From: Variovorax sp. ZS18.2.2
GTDB lineage: Bacteria > Pseudomonadota > Gammaproteobacteria > Burkholderiales > Burkholderiaceae_C
Length of the DNA stretch: 64,000 nucleotides
Assembly: GCF_024701975.1 (NCBI RefSeq)
Contig: NZ_JANLNM010000001.1
Coordinates: 1,922,001 to 1,986,000, forward strand
Reading direction: 5' to 3'
Translations under genes and position numbers: made by a program
The notes under the pieces: model-generated
Databases searched by the model: none
Told to the model about the DNA's origin: nothing
The model's input: only the letters and a program-made list of their open reading frames with translations
In this document: in pieces, positions 61,801 through 64,000 of the stretch
How the letters are laid out: each line of letters starts with the position of its first letter
How positions within the stretch are numbered: the stretch's first letter is position 1

Positions 61801-64000
61801 GTCGACGTCGATCGCGGTGCCCGGCCGGATGTCGATCAGGCCGCCGGCGTTCGATGCGTTGCCCGAACCCACCGTCGATTGCAAGGTGAGGCTGGCGCCG
61901 CCGCGCTGCGTGAGCACGCCCTTGACCGGGTCTTCCGTCCAGACCGGCGGGGTCCAGAGCGCCAGACCGGCCGCGGGGTCGCTGCCGGTCGCGGACGTGT
62001 TCGCCCCGTCGGTGAACCGGTACACGGGCATCCGGACATCCAGACGCGCGTTGTCGGCCACGATGACGCCCAGGTGGCCGTTGAGGTCGTAGCGCGCAAA
62101 CCCAGACTGCAGGACGGACGGATCGATTGAGGTGTTGGACCGGGTGGCCACGTCCTGCCTGAAGACGGAACCGGCGACCACGCGGGAGCCGCTCGCGAGC
62201 GTGAAGTCCACCGGCGCTGCCTGGCCGGCGACGACCGTCACGTTCTGGGGGTTGACCGGAATCCCGTCCGGGAAGACGTTCGCGGGCACCACGTAGCTCA
62301 ACGGAAACCGCTGGAGGGTGAAAGACACGATCCCGATCAGCGTGGACCCCGCCGGCAGGGTCTCGATGACCGCCCCGTCCCCTGTTTGGCCCACGGTGAT
62401 GTCGCGTGGCGCGCCATTGACGATGGCCTGCAGGATGTAGGTGCTGCCGGCGACCCCGGTCGCATCCGGAGGCGTCCAGTCGGCCGCGAGAACGACGTTG
62501 AGTGCCGGATCGCCGGCCACGAGAAGCGGCGCGGCCCCCAGGGCCTCGCCGGGCCGCGCGCGCGTGCGTCTGTAGGTGTAGTCCACCGGAAGCAGATCCC
62601 CGGCACGAACTTGGTAATCCTGCAGGAGGATCAGGTCGAAGGGAGCCCTCTCGCCCGCATTCAGCACGTCGCCGGTGCTGCGCACCTGGCCGCCGATCAC
62701 GATGCCGCCGCCCGATATCAGCTTGAGCGTGCCGCCGCCGTTGACGCCGTAGCCGCGGATGTCGCCATCGATCGTGAGCAGGCCGTGCGCGACCGAACCG
62801 CCGGGCACCACATCCGCGCCCAGTGTCACGTCGCCGCCGCGCCCGCCGCGCGTCTTGCCGTTGACCAGCACCGCGCCGCCCGAGGACACGTCGATCGAGG
62901 TGCCGGCGGCGAGCGTCACCGCGCCCAGGCTGCGGATGTCGACGCTGCCGCCGTCGAGGTACGCGAGGCCCAGGCCATTGGCCGGATCGAGCTGCAGGTT
63001 GGTCCAGAGGCCGCGCGCATCGAGCTTGGCGTCCTTGGCGACGACGACTTCACCGGGGTTCTCGGCGACCGGCGTCGGCAGCAGCCTCGGCGTGAGGCCC
63101 GAGCGCATCAGCGGCGTGGCTGCATTGCCCAGCACGATGGCGCCGCTGCGCGCGCTGAGGTCCGCATTCACCGCGACCTTGGTGGCGAAGAGTTCGATGC
63201 TTCCACCCGGCGATACGGCGAGCCCGCCGTCCACCGTCACGCTCTCGTTCGCCACGGCGGTGATCGCACCAAGGCCGAAGCTGCTCAGGTGCTTGCTGCT
63301 CAGGTACAGCGTGTCCTTGCGGTCCTGGGGCAGTGGCCCGTCGGGCGACAGCCCCGCACCGAACTGCGGCTGCGCGTCGTCGAACACGATGCGCTGGAAC
63401 GTGGGTGCCAGCGCACGGAAATCGCCCAATGGTCCCTGCCCGGTATCGGTGTTGTAGCCGGTGGTGTAGCTGCCGAGCACCAGTTGCGCGGCCTGCGCCG
63501 CCGCGTTGTGCGACTGGGCGTAGCCGTCGAGCGCGGCGTCGCCCTTCACCGTCTGGCGCGGCCCCTGGTACGCGGTGGCGGTGATGTCGCCTTCCAGCAC
63601 CGCCGCACCGGTCGACACCACCAGCCGGCCCGCGTCGCGGCCCACGGTGTAGCCGTTTTCGAGCCGGCTCTGCGGCCCGATCAGCGGGTTGTAGAAGTAG
63701 CCGGTGGTCTTGTCGCCCCAGCGCTCGTGTGCGTCCTCGAAGCCCTTGTACAGGCCGCTGTAGGCCACGTTGGCCGGCGCATTCGACACCTCGTAGAGCC
63801 GCCCGTCGACGCCCTTGAGCCAGCTCTGGCGGATCACGCCGGTCTGCACGTCGAGCGTGCCGCCGGACAGGTTGATGTTCGAGCCCGCCTGCGTGACCAC
63901 CTCGCCGCCGCCGAAGGTGACGCTGCCGCCCTGCGCGGCCCATTCGCCGATGCCATGGCCCTGCAGGCCCAGGTAGCCGCCGACTTCGAGCAGGCCGCCC
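52813..64000 (-). CDS. Giant filamentous-haemagglutinin-like exoprotein TpsA, 5' end outside window
   Basis: At least 3728 residues are visible; the frame is open to the window edge, so the signal peptide and TPS secretion domain lie beyond. The body is a repetitive beta-helix of FHA type, with many units such as GGDIDMRVAGALNPNRNLS, GGNLRGNLIVHGNPTDVSIV and SAGRDIRYANFDIAGPGTLEV. A C-terminal region (TYEAELAAWLNTRYGFSG; FDALAPEQQRVFLREVYYAE; LRAGGREYN) resembles what I recall as DUF3739 of this family. A Gly/Ser/Asn linker precedes the C-terminus. Two tight cysteine pairs occur inside (SCVSAAC; VCVFDPSYC). It would be secreted by the TpsB at 46857-48512 and act as an adhesin or surface filament. 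Stop codon 52813-52815. Confidence 0.93.
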   Translation of the reverse strand, partial: GGLLEVGGYLGLQGHGIGEWAAQGGSVTFGGGEVVTQAGSNINLSGGTLDVQTGVIRQSWLKGVDGRLYEVSNAPANVAYSGLYKGFEDAHERWGDKTTGYFYNPLIGPQSRLENGYTVGRDAGRLVVSTGAAVLEGDITATAYQGPRQTVKGDAALDGYAQSHNAAAQAAQLVLGSYTTGYNTDTGQGPLGDFRALAPTFQRIVFDDAQPQFGAGLSPDGPLPQDRKDTLYLSSKHLSSFGLGAITAVANESVTVDGGLAVSPGGSIELFATKVAVNADLSARSGAIVLGNAATPLMRSGLTPRLLPTPVAENPGEVVVAKDAKLDARGLWTNLQLDPANGLGLAYLDGGSVDIRSLGAVTLAAGTSIDVSSGGAVLVNGKTRGGRGGDVTLGADVVPGGSVAHGLLTIDGDIRGYGVNGGGTLKLISGGGIVIGGQVRSTGDVLNAGERAPFDLILLQDYQVRAGDLLPVDYTYRRTRARPGEALGAAPLLVAGDPALNVVLAADWTPPDATGVAGSTYILQAIVNGAPRDITVGQTGDGAVIETLPAGSTLIGIVSFTLQRFPLSYVVPANVFPDGIPVNPQNVTVVAGQAAPVDFTLASGSRVVAGSVFRQDVATRSNTSIDPSVLQSGFARYDLNGHLGVIVADNARLDVRMPVYRFTDGANTSATGSDPAAGLALWTPPVWTEDPVKGVLTQRGGASLTLQSTVGSGNASNAGGLIDIRPGTAIDVDPGQSITLLGRDVTVDGKLSAPGGTIAIDRPRSALPGTPGLIWIGDHAVLDVAARAATAQDVFGRTYGQVADGGTISIGGALDWDKTGEADAADAFIVIRSGALLDASGTRAVLDPSGSAPGRSPAPITVASNGGSIVLKSNHGLYLDGTLRAAAGGEGAAGGTLALALASPLYERATTRGDVLRHRELVLAQTQGDSPVAAAQTMADARGELLTGTARVGVDRIEAGGFGNLSVLVDGPLSFDGNVALGMSQSLRLYAGTYAHGETTPADSTVSLSAPYVRLAGTTRRASADTQIMPMAHWENGPSRQQGDGTFSVLADLVDLRGSFGFGTRADVNLGITSYGVDRRGFEAVELTSRGDLRLLGASLATPGDVHLAAAQIYPGTGTVNTITAGYALTGGVFRSYVPGSVLSIRRYGEGEVAMPYSAFGTINLQAETVEQGGIVRAPLGRLTLGTETDPFTAATNRVTLLPGSITSVSGEGLLMPYGGTVDGLSYLYNGQPVVLKGVGDLEGGIKVATRHLDAQAGSVLDLSGGGTLAGAGFVSGRGGSVDVLATALANANPANGFSRAGNAVYAIVPGSAASYAPVAPEAGFGTPGIGQQITVPAGVPGLPAGTYTLMPSSYSLLPGAFRVEIGAADRIGLSGVTSVGNGSYVAGGYLGVANTSIREALPNQVVITPGDKARSYSSYNETDYNAFVQADAARRGFLRAALTSDAKTLDIMLSRPPVGEADRTALKFDGELRLGAQPASVGFGGTVNVRNLAEVLAAGQAADEALAGASVHDSELNKLGTSRLVLNGTLGTTYGQRGRIVNIAGAGSLIVRSGANLSAGELILVGAPSPIADGRITIEEGASLGTIGRGTASYGSNDGYVFTGTGVVALSNGWFNLVLAQPSAAQGPGTVAIDIGSCVSAACNGATRLVSEGTLAIATGGALTLADNVSYGTRNLSLALAAVNLGEDANIAAARAGGQLPSGLVLNQAKLDSLLAGNTATGAPALETLTLNARDAVNTYGAVKLDASSLDRLVLGTPAIYGYGAAGDVVAIRAGEFVWTGAEGAPGAAVTGLPGGGTLDIAARSIVLGHGPYAQANGTQTDARLALGFADVKLTASERVTSDSSSTLAVYQRQGAYTPGEGYAYEGGNLAITSPLLTGQAGSKTRITAGGAIKVAAPEGASTATTATSNDALGATLELKGKSIGLEGSIVLPSGRLVLAATDGIALGAGSRIDLSGRKVALFDVDKYSWGGDLVLTSAAGSIAQAAGSVIDVSARNNRGGTVEATALGEGAGAGRVDLLGAIRGSSSGSYDAGGTVVPYDAGELTVRAQTLGDFADLNHRLNEGGVFGARRFQVKQGDLVVGDGVKAREVSIAVDGGSLRVDGRIDASGFQVGSIRLAAKGDLTVNGTLDAHGTGLRVDSYGKIIDSPNRAIVDLTSAEGMLTLGSGARIDLRAGTDVAVGAKAGQNDGRARGTLDLNAPRVGADDVAVTVNGTPVVQGAKTVAVNAFRSYDDAPLADLPDVSGYRPQLITQGYLDRIDGDSQLFINAALGNGALANRLSGLGSYHLRPGVEIVSDRMNNPHGDITVDGDLDLSGYRYGPGADRNDPARRGYGEPGKLVIRAAGGLNVHGSINDGFAPPPATPDDSGWVLTEAHYPALPAFGGDIVVPIDNVVLDTGTVFPAGSTLNYSVNVAAMTLPAGTVLPVDAVLTGALNLSAGTVVAANIYNADGSLAYAAGTVLRTATALGEGMRLGAGTALRVPAGVAALTWPKGVALPVEMNTTGQTVLARGSLIPSLTTIELPGDQPINLRPSVNGVQGRNWAVAPMLGEGATSWNVQLVAGADLGSADRRALNPASTAALRLGDTHGIRDYIIGRSTVITWGPNAHEMGDYVEGEVVPESESWVCVFDPSYCVETSGPPSITGSQVVAPAFSVLRTGTGDLELLAAGDIRMDSLYGVYTAGAATAADAAYNRPRGKDASGSPIGPQSELLDYSAGLATYRAWYPDQGGNVLVAAGGNLVGDLMGSGLSSVLPGNWLWRQGSGTAAIDEAIPTAWWINFGAYTATAPGTDRKAPDLTGFTGIGTLGGGDIRIRVGGEAGTIGLRGTQTSVQNATDRSEGLVVAVGSTGRVGADGTLTLTGGGDIDMRVAGALNPNRNLSPGSEKLPLTGAIANLRGATGVSAASIGSLGLQYLSGAFLFSDPVDARGMDPFAASYANARGGINLVPGDTAIYLQTRGDLVLGGASDPGRSDMPNSSAFSVGGQSPNAGGQGWFSLWTGRSAINLISAGGQLTPTMAAGDNSQLRTTSKDAWIVYPSIFRAAALTGSLYYGYAALPLTVGDPGKINYGLTLAPSATGELEMLAGGSIYAGQYSVGMSGTGTPLPTPFNPAFVAQAYGIGKVLATNVASNGLAISGSGDATQFNGPTLFAFGPNTAAVGLDRVAEAPPVRFYAAGGDIIGLKTGEVIARSTTETWYNAAAPIRVMAGRDIVNTGVAPGDSTAAPQELGGNLRGNLIVHGNPTDVSIVSAGRDIRYANFDIAGPGTLEVTAGRNLLQEDRGGITSIGPIVPGDTRPGASIAMAAGVGAAAGISGLDMSAIRTRYLDPSMRADAGTSLASQPGKAVKTYEAELAAWLNTRYGFSGDTAQALAYFDALAPEQQRVFLREVYYAELRAGGREYNDPQSSRSGSYLRGREMISTLFPEKDAAGNPIARGGDITMFGGSGVRTNFGGDIEMLAPGGQIILGVQGAVPPATSGVMTQGEGDIRLFSDGSLLLGLSRIMTTFGGDIFAWSVKGDINAGRGSKTTVLYTPPKRVYDAVGNVEVSPQAPSSGAGIATLAPIAEVPPGDVDLIAPLGTIDAGEAGIRVSGNVNVAALQVVNAANIQVKGESSGLPVIASVNVGALTNASAAASQASMAAQDVMQRDRAAARQALPSVFTVRVLGFGNEPAGGGNSSSNNNGSNNDVPADKALTPVSYNPRSVIRVLGASGSLPPSASRQLTDEERANLQR

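Noticed and set aside
52819..62130. Stop-free frame of 3103 codons on the plus strand
   Set aside because: It is antisense to tpsA and its protein is Arg/Ala/His-rich low-complexity sequence without domains; long antisense frames are expected opposite GC-rich genes with strong codon bias.

Overview
The window is a stretch of a high-GC betaproteobacterial chromosome, most likely Variovorax (Comamonadaceae). The best clue is the 434-residue aminotransferase at 18652-19956: its length and active-site positions (R41, K267, R398) match, as I remember it, the Variovorax paradoxus beta-phenylalanine aminotransferase. Gene density is high, many neighbours overlap as ATGA, and no phage, complete insertion sequence or CRISPR array is visible.

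Layout. 1-1544 (minus): two tandem esterase-like lipoproteins, the first cut by the window edge and possibly frameshifted. 1891-11187 (plus): a MurR/RpiR regulator, isoaspartyl peptidase, a GsiABCD-type peptide/glutathione ABC importer, a DmpA-type aminopeptidase and an M55 D-aminopeptidase, which together look like import and degradation of unusual peptides. 11219-11872: a roughly 650-bp imperfect palindrome without genes. 12130-18671 (plus): assimilatory sulfate reduction (cysI, DUF934, cysH, cysD, cysN) followed by a 7Fe ferredoxin and a thioredoxin-reductase-like flavoprotein that probably supply its electrons. 18652-22740: beta-amino-acid aminotransferase, divergent TetR regulator and a membrane adenylate cyclase. 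22886-30612: thiamine block, with a TPP riboswitch before an HMP transporter (cytX), thiD on the opposite strand, then thiO-thiS-thiG-thiE and a TonB-dependent receptor. 30696-39317: tRNA-Asn and assorted single genes (KorA/TrfB-like protein, LytM factor, YnfA, CsgG-like lipoprotein, metallo-beta-lactamase fold protein, quinone oxidoreductase with divergent LysR, hydrolase, ModA-like binding protein, GFA protein).

39407-64000 is the most unusual part. It holds a two-partner secretion (TPS) locus: a giant filamentous-haemagglutinin-like exoprotein (at least 3728 residues, N-terminus outside the window), a FecI-type ECF sigma factor, a Phd-antitoxin/transposase-domain fusion, minor type II secretion genes (gspH, gspI, gspJ and a gspC-like gene), a small exported protein, the TpsB transporter, and, in one minus-strand run behind tpsB, an ExbB fused to DUF2341 and LamG-like domains, ExbD, TonB, a porin, a coiled-coil periplasmic protein, a PpiC-type prolyl isomerase, a YbjN-like protein and a small coiled-coil protein. 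The gene set recalls the Pseudomonas aeruginosa PA0674-PA0701 region (Vre/PUMA3 sigma system, Hxc secretion, PdtA/PdtB, ExbB2/ExbD2). The inference is a TPS pathway with its own TonB-ExbB-ExbD energy module and envelope chaperones.

All identifications come from reading the sequence; no database search was run.
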